Part shown: positions 21,820 to 29,893 of the stretch, in pieces
How the letters are laid out: each line of letters opens with the position of its first letter
Position numbering within the stretch: position 1 is the stretch's first letter
DNA from: a virus
Strand: one strand, 5' to 3'
IMG/VR virus record: IMGVR_UViG_3300032236_000684
Coordinates: 1-37,821 of that record
DNA length: 37,821 nt
Translations under genes and position numbers: made by a program
Notes under the pieces: model-generated
What the model was told of the DNA's origin: nothing
The model's database searches: none
Seen by the model: the letters and a program-made list of their open reading frames with translations, nothing else

Positions 21820-22803
21820 ATGGATAAAGAAGAATTTAAGTTTCCTGACGAGAAAGAACCCGATATTGCGGTTGAAATCGAAAAGGAACCAGAACTCGTA
21901 ATTGAGATTGAAGACGATACCCCACCAAAGGATCGTAACCGCCAGCCGGTATCTGAAGAAGAAGTCAAAAAGCTAAAACTCGAAGCTGATGAATTAGATC
22001 AATATAGCGTAGAAGCCAAAGACAAGCTTATTAAGATGAAAAAGGTCTGGCATGATGAACGTCGTGCAAAAGAAGCTGCAGATAGAGAGCGTCAAGAAGC
22101 TATTCGTATAGCCCAAAAGCTAGCCGAAGAGAACAAACAACTCAAATCTAAACTTCACAGCGGCGAAGAAGAATATGTCGGTGTAGCCAAACAGTCAGCA
22201 GTTCAAGAGCTTGAGGCAGCTAAAAAAGAATATCGTGACGCTTATGACGCCGGTGATTCTGAAAAGCTAGTCGAAGCGCAGGAAAAGCTCACAATGGCTA
22301 AGATAAAGGTCGATAAATTGGAGAATTACAACCCAATTTACAAAAAACCTTTACAAGAGGAAGAAAATGAGGTACAAAGCTATCAACAGCAATCTGTTCC
22401 TCGGCCCGACAATAAAGCAGTCGACTGGCAACAAAGGAATGAGTGGTTTGGTCAAGACGAAGAAATGACCTCGCTTGCTCTTGGATTGCACGAGAAGTTA
22501 AAACGAAGCGGTGTACCTATCGGTTCGGATGAGTATTACGACACTATTGATAAAACAATGCGTCGCAGATTTCCGGAGAATTTTGAAGACGATCAAGAGC
22601 CGGAAGTTGAAAAGGTTAGGGCAGAAGAACCACAGAAAACTTCAAAACCTAAAGCAAGTACGGTTGTAGCGCCAGCATCGCGCAGTACTTCGCCTAAGAA
22701 AATTAGGTTGAGTAATACGCAAGTTGCCCTAGCTAAAAAACTAGGATTAACACCTGAGCAGTACGCCCGTGAACTTACAAAACTGGAGGCCCAGAATGGC
22801 TGA
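21820..22803 (+). CDS. scaffolding / capsid assembly protein
   Basis: 327 residues, acidic N-terminus, long central coiled coil (EADELDQYSVEAKDKLIKMK, then ADRERQEAIRIAQKLAEENK and VQELEAAKKEYRDAYDAGDS) and a basic C-terminal helix (KKIRLSNTQVALAKKLGLTP) that would bind the capsid protein. This layout and its place before the capsid gene are typical of scaffolds. AAGGAGTAGCTAATG start. Confidence 0.85.
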   Translation: MDKEEFKFPDEKEPDIAVEIEKEPELVIEIEDDTPPKDRNRQPVSEEEVKKLKLEADELDQYSVEAKDKLIKMKKVWHDERRAKEAADRERQEAIRIAQKLAEENKQLKSKLHSGEEEYVGVAKQSAVQELEAAKKEYRDAYDAGDSEKLVEAQEKLTMAKIKVDKLENYNPIYKKPLQEEENEVQSYQQQSVPRPDNKAVDWQQRNEWFGQDEEMTSLALGLHEKLKRSGVPIGSDEYYDTIDKTMRRRFPENFEDDQEPEVEKVRAEEPQKTSKPKASTVVAPASRSTSPKKIRLSNTQVALAKKLGLTPEQYARELTKLEAQNG

Positions 22804-23251
22804 AGTAAAAAATAGACTTAAACGTGAGCTGGAAAGCCGTGAAACCCAAGAGCGCCCTAAACAGTGGGCACCCGCTGAGTTACTCCCCGAGCCTGACAAA
22901 GAGGCTGGCTTTGCTTATCGTTGGATTCGTGTCGCAACCCTAAATAGTGCTGATCCACGCAACTTGTCCGCTAAATTGCGAGAAGGTTGGGAGCCAGTAA
23001 GGATTGAAGAACAACCTAAATTTCAACTGTTAGTTGATCCCAATAGTCGTTATAAAGACAATATTGAGATTGGCGGATTATTGCTTTGCAAGACTCCAAT
23101 TGAGTTCGTTGAGCAGCGTAATGACCATTATGCTAAGCAAACACAAGCTCAAACAGAGGCTGTAGACAATAATTTAATGCGTCAAAGTGACCCACGGATG
23201 CCAATCTTCCAAGAGCGGAAATCCTCAAGTTCCTTTGGCAAAGGTAATTAA
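22796..23251 (+). CDS. conserved head-region protein of unknown function
   Basis: 151 residues. Arg/Glu-rich helical N-terminus (RLKRELESRETQERPKQWAP), then the pattern AYRWIRVATLNSADPRNLSA and REGWEPVR, seen in proteins next to scaffolds in environmental podovirus-like phages. Role unknown. The start used has GGAGG at seven bases and overlaps the scaffold gene slightly. Confidence 0.8.
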   Translation: MAEVKNRLKRELESRETQERPKQWAPAELLPEPDKEAGFAYRWIRVATLNSADPRNLSAKLREGWEPVRIEEQPKFQLLVDPNSRYKDNIEIGGLLLCKTPIEFVEQRNDHYAKQTQAQTEAVDNNLMRQSDPRMPIFQERKSSSSFGKGN

Positions 23252-23275
23252 ATTTTAATCTTTAGGAGTATTTAA

Positions 23276-23896
23276 ATGGCTTATCCAACCATCTCAGCTC
23301 CCTACGGCTTTAAAGCTTATAACCGTTTTGATGGCATTGCTTACGCAGGTGCGACTCTTCAGTTCCCACTTACAACAGGCACAGCAATCTTCAACGGCGA
23401 TACAGTTAAATTAGTCGCAGGTGGCACAATCTCTCTGTCTGGTGCAACTACTTCAGGTACTATTATTGGTACTTTTGTTGGTTGTCAGTATGTCAATTCT
23501 TCTGGTCAAACAGTTGAAGCGCAATACTACCCAGGTACTGGCGTAACAAACCCAATCGGTTACATCGTAGTAGACCCAACAGCTGAATTTAAAGTTGCTG
23601 TGACAACTACAGGTAACACAAGCGTAGTAACAGGCGCTAATGCCTCTATCGTTGGTTGCAACGTAGCTCAAACTGCTTACACTGCTGGTTCTACAACCAC
23701 TGGTGATTCAGTAGCTGCTATCGTATTGCCAGCTAACGGTGCAGGTAATGCAACAACATTGCCATACCGTGTTGTAGCTGTTGTTCCTGATACTGCTTAC
23801 GCAAATGCGACTGGCACAATCTTCTATCCAGAAGTGCTCGTTAAGATCAACAACCCACAATTGACTGCCCTCACCGGCGTTGATTACGCAGCTTAA
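23276..23896 (+). CDS. head decoration protein
   Basis: 206 residues, β-rich, no charged helices. Begins MAYPTISAPYGFKAYNRFDG and contains many Gly/Thr/Val strands (GDTVKLVAGGTISLSGATTS, IIGTFVGCQYVN). This start and composition are typical of small capsid-cementing proteins encoded directly before the major capsid protein. Abundant structural protein likely; it shares its high Ala/Gly codon use with the capsid gene. Confidence 0.8.
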   Translation: MAYPTISAPYGFKAYNRFDGIAYAGATLQFPLTTGTAIFNGDTVKLVAGGTISLSGATTSGTIIGTFVGCQYVNSSGQTVEAQYYPGTGVTNPIGYIVVDPTAEFKVAVTTTGNTSVVTGANASIVGCNVAQTAYTAGSTTTGDSVAAIVLPANGAGNATTLPYRVVAVVPDTAYANATGTIFYPEVLVKINNPQLTALTGVDYAA

Positions 23897-23908
23897 GGAG
23901 CTAATTAA

Positions 23909-24817
23909 ATGGCTATTTCACGCGCACAACTATTAAAAGAGTTGCTCCCAGGTTTGAATGCATTGTTCGGACTTGAGTACGCTCGCTACGGTGAAGAACA
24001 CAAAGAAATCTACGAAACAGAGACTTCTGAGCGTTCATTCGAAGAAGAAACAAAACTGTCAGGCTTCAGCGCTGCACCAGTCAAGAACGAAGGTTCAGCC
24101 ATCGCTTACGACAATGCACAAGAAGCATGGACAGCACGCTACAACCACGAAACTATCGCTTTAGGCTTTAGCTTGACTGAAGAAGCAATCGAAGATAACC
24201 TCTACGATTCTTTGTCTGCTCGCTATACTAAGGCTTTGGCTCGTGCTATGGCTTACACCAAGCAAGTAAAAGCTGCTGCCGTATTAAACAACGGTTTTAG
24301 CTCTGCTTACACTGGTGGTGACGGCGTAGCTTTGTTCTCTGCTTCACACCCATTGGTTTCTGGTGGCACTAACAGCAACATCCCATCAACCCCAGCTGAC
24401 TTGAACGAGACTTCTTTGGAAGCCGCTGTAATTCAAATCTCCTTGTGGACTGATGAACGTGGTCTGTTGATCGCTGCTAAACCTAAGAAATTGATCGTTC
24501 CTCCTTCACTCCAGTTCGTTGCAACTCGTTTGCTAGAAACTGAATTACGTGTTGGTACAAACGACAATGACATCAACGCACTCAAGAACAACGGTTCTGT
24601 TGCAGAAGGTTACACAATTAACCACTTCTTGACCGACACCAATGCTTGGTTCTTGACAACTGATGTTCCAAACGGTATGAAACACTTCGTTCGTACCCCA
24701 TTAAGCCAGTCTATGGACGGCGACTTCGATACAGGTAACGTTCGTTACAAGTCTCGTGAGCGTTATTCATTCGGTTGGTCTGATCCCCTCGGTATGTACG
24801 GTTCCGCTGGAGCCTAA
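23909..24817 (+). CDS. major capsid protein
   Basis: 302 residues. ARYGEEHKEIYETETSERSF, a helical spine (LYDSLSARYTKALARAMAYT), FSASHPLVSGG and a C-terminus FVRTPLSQSMDGDFDTGNVR fit HK97-fold capsid proteins, perhaps of the Mu gpT-like branch. It is flanked by scaffold, decoration and a strong terminator, as expected for the most highly expressed gene. Fold assignment by pattern only. Confidence 0.9.
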   Translation: MAISRAQLLKELLPGLNALFGLEYARYGEEHKEIYETETSERSFEEETKLSGFSAAPVKNEGSAIAYDNAQEAWTARYNHETIALGFSLTEEAIEDNLYDSLSARYTKALARAMAYTKQVKAAAVLNNGFSSAYTGGDGVALFSASHPLVSGGTNSNIPSTPADLNETSLEAAVIQISLWTDERGLLIAAKPKKLIVPPSLQFVATRLLETELRVGTNDNDINALKNNGSVAEGYTINHFLTDTNAWFLTTDVPNGMKHFVRTPLSQSMDGDFDTGNVRYKSRERYSFGWSDPLGMYGSAGA

Positions 24818-24822
24818 TACCT

Positions 24823-24839
24823 TAAAGTCCACGACTTTA
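24823..24839 (+). terminator. hairpin TAAAGTC-CAC-GACTTTA after capsid gene
   Basis: Perfect seven-pair stem with a three-base loop, just ahead of the intrinsic terminator. It may protect the capsid transcript's 3' end. Confidence 0.6.
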
Positions 24840-24840
24840 G

Positions 24841-24870
24841 ACCCCGCTCAAAAGGCGGGGTTTTTCTTTT
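24841..24870 (+). terminator. rho-independent terminator after the capsid gene
   Basis: ACCCCGC and GCGGGGT pair around a seven-base loop, followed by TTTTCTTTT. Strong intrinsic terminator closing the head module. Confidence 0.93.
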
Positions 24871-24876
24871 ATTTAC

Positions 24877-24904
24877 TTGCTTTTATTCGTATTTGTAGTA
24901 ATAT
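24877..24904 (+). promoter_or_regulatory. possible rightward promoter of the virion-protein module
   Basis: TTGCTT (24877-24882) and TAATAT (24899-24904), 16 bp apart, right behind the capsid terminator. Weaker than the leftward promoters, but a new transcription start is needed after that terminator. Confidence 0.5.
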
Positions 24905-24910
24905 CAACTA

Positions 24911-24993
24911 AACCGGGAAACCGGCCTATTAAACTGTCCCGGCAGATAGCATACTAATTAATAGGCTTATCTTGTATGTAAGGACAATTTATT
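24911..24993 (+). ncRNA. structured 5' leader candidate
   Basis: Short leader with several complementary arms: CCGG-GAAA-CCGG (24913-24924), GCCTATTA (24924-24931) with TAATAGGC (24959-24966), and CCGGG (24913-24917) with CCCGG (24938-24942). The last pair is an alternative to the first or a pseudoknot. The sequence GTCCCGGCAGATAGC sits within the long-range stem. It could control the gene that follows. No known RNA family recognised. Confidence 0.45.
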
Positions 24994-25494
24994 ATGGCAT
25001 TAGCAACTACCTCGTCGATCTGGCGTTCAACTGGTGGAGATCAAACTCGTACTGCAGCAGCAGGTTCTATGAGTATGCATATCCCTTTCTATATCGCTAA
25101 CGTAGCTGTAACAGGCAACGTAGCAGTATCTTCAACTGCAGCTAATACAGCGGTTATTCTTCCTGCTGGCGCAGTAGTAACAAGCGTTCAAATTACTTCT
25201 GGCGCTACAGGTTCTGTAGACTTAGGCTTTACACCATTGTCTGGCGTAGGTCCTGGTCAAACAACAACTTTAGGTACAAAAGTTCCACAAGGTTTCTTGG
25301 CTAATGCAACTACTACTAGCCGTGTTTCTATCGGAGTTGGCGCTACAGGTGGCGGTGCTTCTTTGGGTAACATTGCAAACGCAACTAACTTAACAGTTGT
25401 TGTAGCTACAGCAAATACTGGTACTACTGGCGCTGTTAGCGGACTAATTAGCTACTTTGTTGCTGATCCTACATTTGGCGAAGAAAACGTTTAA
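24994..25494 (+). CDS. putative virion β-protein
   Basis: 166 residues, almost entirely β-forming (Val, Thr, Ala, Gly): AVTGNVAVSSTAANTAVILP, GAVVTSVQITSG and GSVDLGFTPLSGVGPG. It resembles small phage structural proteins such as secondary capsid-decoration or tail-associated proteins. It starts its own unit after the capsid terminator. AAGGACA precedes the ATG. Function unknown. Confidence 0.75.
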   Translation: MALATTSSIWRSTGGDQTRTAAAGSMSMHIPFYIANVAVTGNVAVSSTAANTAVILPAGAVVTSVQITSGATGSVDLGFTPLSGVGPGQTTTLGTKVPQGFLANATTTSRVSIGVGATGGGASLGNIANATNLTVVVATANTGTTGAVSGLISYFVADPTFGEENV

Positions 25495-25503
25495 TTAATT
25501 TCC

Positions 25504-25518
25504 GGGGGCTTTGCCCCC
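25504..25518 (+). terminator. GC-rich hairpin between two structural genes
   Basis: GGGGGC-TTT-GCCCCC, six strong pairs with a three-base loop, no T-run. More likely an RNA-stabilising hairpin or partial terminator than a full stop. Confidence 0.5.
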
Positions 25519-25542
25519 ACTTAAATCTTTAGGAGATTAATT

Positions 25543-26082
25543 ATGACAATGCAATATGACGTAAAAGGGTCGCATAATAGCGGTTCTGGTTTTATGGTAT
25601 CTGGGCGGGTTCGCCTTAAAAACTTAATCTATCTTGGTACTGGTACTGCTGGTAGCATTGATATTTTTGATACTACAATTGCCCCGGTAACTGCTACTTA
25701 TGCTCGTTCTGGTTATACAGTTACAGTAACTTCTACGGCTCATGGACTATCTACAGGTCAAACTGTTGGTATTACTTTTGCTGCAGCATCTAGTATTTCT
25801 GCTACTGCTGGTAACTATGTAATTACTAAGCTTACTGCTGATACATTTACTATTACTGATATTAATACTGGCACTATTGCTGGTGGTACAGCTTGTAGTT
25901 ATGTCTCAAATATTAGTAATACGGCAAACATACAATACCCAAACAAATGGCTAACTAGTTACAATACAGGCACTGCAGTTCAACCTTTCCAAGTTATTTT
26001 TTCTGGTGAAGGTATGTTGGTTAACAATGGTGTATATGCTTCTGTAACTAATATTTCTTGGCAAACAGTTCAATATGGCTAA
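25543..26082 (+). CDS. putative structural protein with HGLSTGQ-type β-domain
   Basis: 179 residues, β-rich. The segment VTATYARSGYTVTVTSTAHG, then LSTGQTVGITFA and YVITKLTADTFTI, is a small repeat-type domain often found in phage tail or fibre proteins. The region before and after is a Gly/Thr-rich shell-like sheet. AGGAGATTAATT precedes the ATG. Probably a virion surface protein. Confidence 0.75.
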   Translation: MTMQYDVKGSHNSGSGFMVSGRVRLKNLIYLGTGTAGSIDIFDTTIAPVTATYARSGYTVTVTSTAHGLSTGQTVGITFAAASSISATAGNYVITKLTADTFTITDINTGTIAGGTACSYVSNISNTANIQYPNKWLTSYNTGTAVQPFQVIFSGEGMLVNNGVYASVTNISWQTVQYG

Positions 26083-26341
26083 GAAAAAAGGTGTTTCGCT
26101 TGCAGTTGGTCGTGGTGAAAAGTTGCCTGTATCTAAGGGCGCTGGGCTTACCGCCAAAGGTCGTGCTAAATATAATGCGGCTACTGGCTCGCATTTAAAA
26201 GCCCCACAACCGGAAGGTGGTCCACGCAAGAAGTCTTTTTGCGCCCGTATGTCTGGTATGCCTGGTCCTATGAAAGATGAAAACGGTAAACCAACTCGTA
26301 AAGCTGCTAGTCTAAAACGCTGGAAGTGTGGTACAAAATGA
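26075..26341 (+). CDS. DUF6321-like conserved phage protein
   Basis: 88 residues, basic. KGAGLTAKGRAKYNAATGSH, then FCARMSGMPGPM and GKPTRKAASLKRWKC match a very conserved small family of aquatic phages (DUF6321), function unknown. Two cysteines at fixed distance could bind metal. Starts inside the preceding gene's last codons. Confidence 0.82.
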   Translation: MAKKKGVSLAVGRGEKLPVSKGAGLTAKGRAKYNAATGSHLKAPQPEGGPRKKSFCARMSGMPGPMKDENGKPTRKAASLKRWKCGTK

Positions 26342-26589
26342 GCGATATTATTAACCCAATAGAGACCGCAAGAGAGTTAGCTACCCATGCTAACGATATT
26401 GAACACTTACAGGCTGACATGGACAAGCTAGTTAAAGATATGGAAGAAGTTAAGAAATGCTTAGCAGAAATCCAGCGTTTGTTGTCTGAAGACAAGGCAA
26501 GCAAAAAGACTATGCATACTGTAATTAACGTAGTGGCTGTTTTGTTTGGCGGTTTAATTGTTGCCCTTTTTGAGAAGTTTGTAAAGTAA
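26338..26589 (+). CDS. XhlA-like coiled-coil membrane protein, possible holin-associated
   Basis: 83 residues: a coiled coil (IEHLQADMDKLVKDMEEVKK, then CLAEIQRLLSED) followed by one C-terminal membrane segment (VINVVAVLFGGLIVALFEKF). That layout equals XhlA-type cell-lysis or holin-associated proteins. No endolysin lies next to it, so the role is uncertain. ATGA overlap with the DUF6321-like gene. Confidence 0.68.
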   Translation: MSDIINPIETARELATHANDIEHLQADMDKLVKDMEEVKKCLAEIQRLLSEDKASKKTMHTVINVVAVLFGGLIVALFEKFVK

Positions 26590-27554
26590 TGCCTAGCACA
26601 TCTAAAAAACAGCATAATTTTATGGCGGCTATCGCTAAGAATCCTGCGTTTGCTAAGAAAGTTGGTATTAAACAAGCTGTTGGTGAAGAGTTTTTAAAAG
26701 CTGACAAAGGTCGTAAATTTGGTTTGGGTGGTAGCGCCACAATAACTCGTGGTGGCAAAGGTCAAATCAATAAGCAAGGGACTCGTGCGGGTAGCATTTA
26801 CGGGGAACAAAAAGAAGTACCAAATGTTAATCTAAATAAGTACATCGGAAAGAAAGAAGGCGGTATGGCTAAAAGCGATATGAAAGAAGATATGAAGGCT
26901 GATATCAAACAAGATAAAGCCATCGTCAAAAAAGCATTTAAAATGCATGATGCACAAGAACACAAAGGCGGTAAAGGTACCGACTTGTCTAAACTTAGAA
27001 AAGGTGGTATGGCTATGAAAAAGATGGCAAAAGGCGGTGAAACAATGGGTCCACGTAATATGTCTCAGGACGTAGAAAAAGGCTCAAACAAGTTACTCAA
27101 GTTTGGTGAAAGCGCTGTTCAAAAGCGTGGTCACACTAAAGGTAAAAACTTGGGCGATGCTCAAATGGCTACAGTAGGTCCTAAAACCGTTAAGATGAAA
27201 AAAGGCGGCAAAGTTAAGCGCTATGATGAAGGCGGTGATATTGAGACGGAAACAATGCAAGGCAAAAACGAAGCTATTAAAGACGACACTCGTGCTCGTG
27301 CAATGGCTGCCCTAGAAAGCGGTAAGATGGACCGTGAAGTTGAAGCTCCAAAAGCTAAAGCTAAACCTTCATTTGCTTCTAAAGCTAAAAAAGCTGGATT
27401 TACTTCTGCTGAGACTGGCGGCGGTGCAGCGCTAATGACCCGCAAAATGGCTAAAGGTGGTTCTGCTTCTAGTCGTGCCGATGGTATTGCTCAAAAAGGT
27501 AAAACTCGTGGCACTATGATGTGCATGGGTGGCAGCGCTAAAGGCAAGAAGTAA
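26589..27554 (+). CDS. basic Gly/Lys-rich virion-type protein with DUF3008-like N-terminus
   Basis: 321 residues. The N-terminus (MPSTSKKQHNFMAAIAKNPA, then FAKKVGIKQAVGEEFLKADK) resembles DUF3008. The rest is disordered and highly basic, with repeated KGG and MAKGG motifs (KMKKGGKVKRYDEGG, KMAKGGSASSRADG). The block TKGKNLGDAQMATVGPKTVK recurs in part in a later small gene. It may bind DNA or act as an ejected internal protein (inference). It joins the next gene by TAATG. Confidence 0.75.
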   Translation: MPSTSKKQHNFMAAIAKNPAFAKKVGIKQAVGEEFLKADKGRKFGLGGSATITRGGKGQINKQGTRAGSIYGEQKEVPNVNLNKYIGKKEGGMAKSDMKEDMKADIKQDKAIVKKAFKMHDAQEHKGGKGTDLSKLRKGGMAMKKMAKGGETMGPRNMSQDVEKGSNKLLKFGESAVQKRGHTKGKNLGDAQMATVGPKTVKMKKGGKVKRYDEGGDIETETMQGKNEAIKDDTRARAMAALESGKMDREVEAPKAKAKPSFASKAKKAGFTSAETGGGAALMTRKMAKGGSASSRADGIAQKGKTRGTMMCMGGSAKGKK

Positions 27555-27814
27555 TGAGACCTAGTCGTGGTATGGGCGATATCGCCCCTTCTAAGATGGG
27601 TAAGAAAAAAATTATCCATCGTAAAGATAATCCAAACGACGTTGAGGTTTATAAAGAAGGTGGTAAGGTTTGGGAAAAAGCTAGACCAAAAGGTTTAGGT
27701 AAACCCAAAAAAATGGCTCCAGCTAAAAAAGCTGCTGCAAAAGCGATGGCTAAAAAAGCTGGTCGCCCTTACCCAAATCTAGTTGATAACATGAGAGCTG
27801 CAAGGAAGAAATAA
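27554..27814 (+). CDS. small very basic protein
   Basis: 86 residues, begins MRPSRGMGDIAPSKMGKKKI, ends KKAAAKAMAKKAGRPYPNLV. The middle (KEGGKVWEKARPKGLGKPKK) has the KGG motif of its neighbour. Histone H1-like Lys/Ala tails suggest binding of nucleic acid. Such proteins recur next to each other in uncultured aquatic phages. Function unknown. Confidence 0.78.
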   Translation: MRPSRGMGDIAPSKMGKKKIIHRKDNPNDVEVYKEGGKVWEKARPKGLGKPKKMAPAKKAAAKAMAKKAGRPYPNLVDNMRAARKK

Positions 27815-27990
27815 TGGCTGAAAAATGGATTCAAAAAGCAATTAAAAAACCTGGTGCTTTACGTAAAGAATTAGGCGCTAAAGCAGGTAAACCTATTCCG
27901 GCAGCAAAACTAGCTGCAGCCGCAAAAAAACCGGGCAAGATCGGTAAGCGAGCTAGGCTGGCGGAAACCCTTAAAGGACTGAAAAAGTGA
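27814..27990 (+). CDS. small very basic protein (KPGALRKELG motif)
   Basis: 58 residues, very basic: AIKKPGALRKELGAKAGKPI, AAKLAAAAKKPGKIGKRARL. The pattern KPGALRxxLG...AKKxGKxGKRARLAxTL occurs in many phage proteins of unknown function. Likely nucleic-acid binding or a virion-internal protein. TAATG with the upstream gene. Confidence 0.8.
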   Translation: MAEKWIQKAIKKPGALRKELGAKAGKPIPAAKLAAAAKKPGKIGKRARLAETLKGLKK

Positions 27991-28121
27991 ATTGGGCTAT
28001 CTGGCTACACTTGATTAAAGGCGTGTCGCTAGGGTTTGAAATAGTAGACGAAGACGACGAAAGTTTTTTTGTTATTGACTTATTAATTGTACGAATTGGA
28101 ATAGTGTGGGAGCAAGCATGA
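27987..28121 (+). CDS. small hypothetical protein, GTG start
   Basis: 44 residues (NWAIWLHLIKGVSLGFEIVD, then FFVIDLLIVRIGIVW), hydrophobic strands with an acidic turn. The GTG overlaps the upstream stop as GTGA and the end overlaps the next ATG as ATGA. The short WLHLIKGxSLGFE pattern also occurs in small proteins of other phages. Function unknown. Confidence 0.65.
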   Translation: MNWAIWLHLIKGVSLGFEIVDEDDESFFVIDLLIVRIGIVWEQA

Positions 28122-28315
28122 AAAAATACATCATAAAAGCTTTGAAATGGGCGTTAAGCAAATTTGAAGATAAAGCTCCAAAGATTGAAGCATGGCCTTT
28201 TCCAGCCGAACTAACGCCAACAGTAAAAAAGAAACCAGTTCTTAAAAAAGCTACAACACGAACAAAGAAACCGGCAGTGGTGGCTAAAACCGCCCGCACA
28301 AAGAAAGCTAAGTAA
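28118..28315 (+). CDS. small basic protein with Lys-rich tail
   Basis: 65 residues: an amphipathic N-terminal helix (MKKYIIKALKWALSKFEDKA), a Pro-containing linker and a Lys/Ala/Thr-rich tail (KKATTRTKKPAVVAKTARTK). Likely nucleic-acid or membrane binding. A GTG 12 bases upstream would extend it. TAATG junction with the next gene. Confidence 0.7.
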   Translation: MKKYIIKALKWALSKFEDKAPKIEAWPFPAELTPTVKKKPVLKKATTRTKKPAVVAKTARTKKAK

Positions 28316-29259
28316 TGGCAACTACGCCCGCAACTTCTGGATTAAGCGCATTTAATCTAAACCTTAATGACCTTGTAGAAGAGGCATTTGAGCGTTGTGG
28401 GAAAGAGCTGCGTACTGGTTATGACTTACGTACAGCGCGGCGTAGCCTCAACCTACTTACTATTGAGTGGGCAAATCGTGGTATTAACCTGTGGACTATA
28501 GAGCAGGGACAGATTGTAATGAATACGGGTCAGGCTATTTACCCTATTCCTGTAGATACTATTGACCTATTAGATACCGTTGTCCGTACCAATAATGGTG
28601 AAGGCAACAACCAGATTGATATTAATATCACCCGAATTTCAGAGTCTACATACCTAACAATTCCTAACAAGAACGCTAATGGTCGCCCTATTCAGGTCTA
28701 TGTAAACCGCCAATCAGGTAATATTTCTGAACTTCCTGCTACTACTTTGGCTACGGGATACCCCATATCTGCTACCGATACTACAATAACCCTTACAGAC
28801 GTGTCTAAGCTTTCTACACAAGGGTTTGTTAAGATTGATAATGAGGTTATTGGATATCAAAATATTGTCGGAAATCAGATTCTGAACGCTTGGCGCGGTC
28901 AAAACGGTACAACTGCAGCAAGTCATGCGGCTTTGGCTTCGGTATTTGTAAACAACTTACCTTGCATTAACGTCTGGCCTACCCCTAATTCTCCGGGTAA
29001 TCAGTATACGTTTGTGTACTACCGTCTGCGCCGTATGCAGGATGCTGGTAACGGTGTAAATATTCAAGACATTCCATTCCGTCTAGTAACCGCTATGGTA
29101 GCTGGATTGGCTTATAATTTAAGTATGAAGCTACAAGGTGTAGATCCAATGCGTATTGCGGCTCTTAAGGCTGACTATGAACAACAATACCAGCTTGCTG
29201 CAGAGGAAGATAGAGAGAAAGCCGCTATTAGATTTGTACCTCGAGTAATGTTTTATTAA
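28315..29259 (+). CDS. neck/tail accessory protein (P22 gp4-like adaptor)
   Basis: 314 residues. The N-terminus (NLNDLVEEAFERCGKELRTG, then YDLRTARRSLNLLTIEWANR) is the conserved start of podovirus-type head-tail adaptor proteins that bind beneath the portal. An inserted β-domain (about 150-205: ATDTTITLTDVSKLSTQGFV, RGQNGTTAASHAA) interrupts the helical core, which resumes with FRLVTAMVAGLAYNLSMKLQ. Position after the head genes fits. Confidence 0.78.
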   Translation: MATTPATSGLSAFNLNLNDLVEEAFERCGKELRTGYDLRTARRSLNLLTIEWANRGINLWTIEQGQIVMNTGQAIYPIPVDTIDLLDTVVRTNNGEGNNQIDINITRISESTYLTIPNKNANGRPIQVYVNRQSGNISELPATTLATGYPISATDTTITLTDVSKLSTQGFVKIDNEVIGYQNIVGNQILNAWRGQNGTTAASHAALASVFVNNLPCINVWPTPNSPGNQYTFVYYRLRRMQDAGNGVNIQDIPFRLVTAMVAGLAYNLSMKLQGVDPMRIAALKADYEQQYQLAAEEDREKAAIRFVPRVMFY

Positions 29260-29267
29260 GGTGAATC

Positions 29268-29696
29268 ATGCCTAGTAAATACGCTTCAGGTAAATATGCA
29301 ATTGCTGAATGCGACAGATGTGCGCAGCGGTATATGCTTAAGGAATTAAAGAAAGAGGTCATTAAGACTCATTTGTTTCAAATTAAAGTTTGTCCGTCTT
29401 GCTGGGATCCAGATCAACCTCAGTTATCATTAGGTCTATATCCTGTTAACGACCCACAAGCAGTACGGGAACCTAGGCGTGATGTGAGTTATTTGCAGTC
29501 TGGTAACAACGGAGTTCAGACAAATGTGAATGGCGGAACGACACAATCTGGTTTTGGTACGCCAGAATTAGGTAGTAGAATTTTTCAATGGGGGTGGAAC
29601 CCTGTTGGTGGTGCAAGTAGTTTTGATACAGTTTTAACGCCAAATTACTTGATTGCAGTAGGACAAACAGGTACAGTAACAATATCCACAACTTAG
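29268..29696 (+). CDS. zinc-ribbon virion-associated protein
   Basis: 142 residues. N-terminal four-cysteine zinc ribbon: CDRC near 15-18 and CPSC near 42-45, after the usual KYASGKYAIAECDRC start seen in phage neck-region proteins. The C-terminal part is β-rich (GTVTISTT end). Function unknown, maybe a structural stabiliser at the neck. Confidence 0.78.
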   Translation: MPSKYASGKYAIAECDRCAQRYMLKELKKEVIKTHLFQIKVCPSCWDPDQPQLSLGLYPVNDPQAVREPRRDVSYLQSGNNGVQTNVNGGTTQSGFGTPELGSRIFQWGWNPVGGASSFDTVLTPNYLIAVGQTGTVTISTT

Positions 29697-29705
29697 GAGT
29701 TTATT

Positions 29706-29891
29706 ATGGGATACAAAACAGCGGCTGATGGCGTTACCAAAACAGGTAAAACTAAAGGCAAAAATTTAGGCGATTCCGGTCCAACAATCGGTATTGAAGG
29801 CGGCAAGGGTTCAAAAGGCGCTCGCACCGTTACTTCAGAAGCTATGAAAAAAGTAGGTCGTAACTTGGCTCGTGCCCACAATCAGGAGTAA
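29706..29891 (+). CDS. small Gly/Lys-rich protein sharing TKGKNLGD motif
   Basis: 61 residues. GKTKGKNLGDSGPTIGIEGG is close to the KGKNLGD block of the 321-residue basic protein. The remainder is basic (KGSKGARTVTSEAMKKVGRN). Likely a virion-internal or DNA-associated peptide. Function unknown. Confidence 0.7.
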   Translation: MGYKTAADGVTKTGKTKGKNLGDSGPTIGIEGGKGSKGARTVTSEAMKKVGRNLARAHNQE

Positions 29892-29893
29892 TC

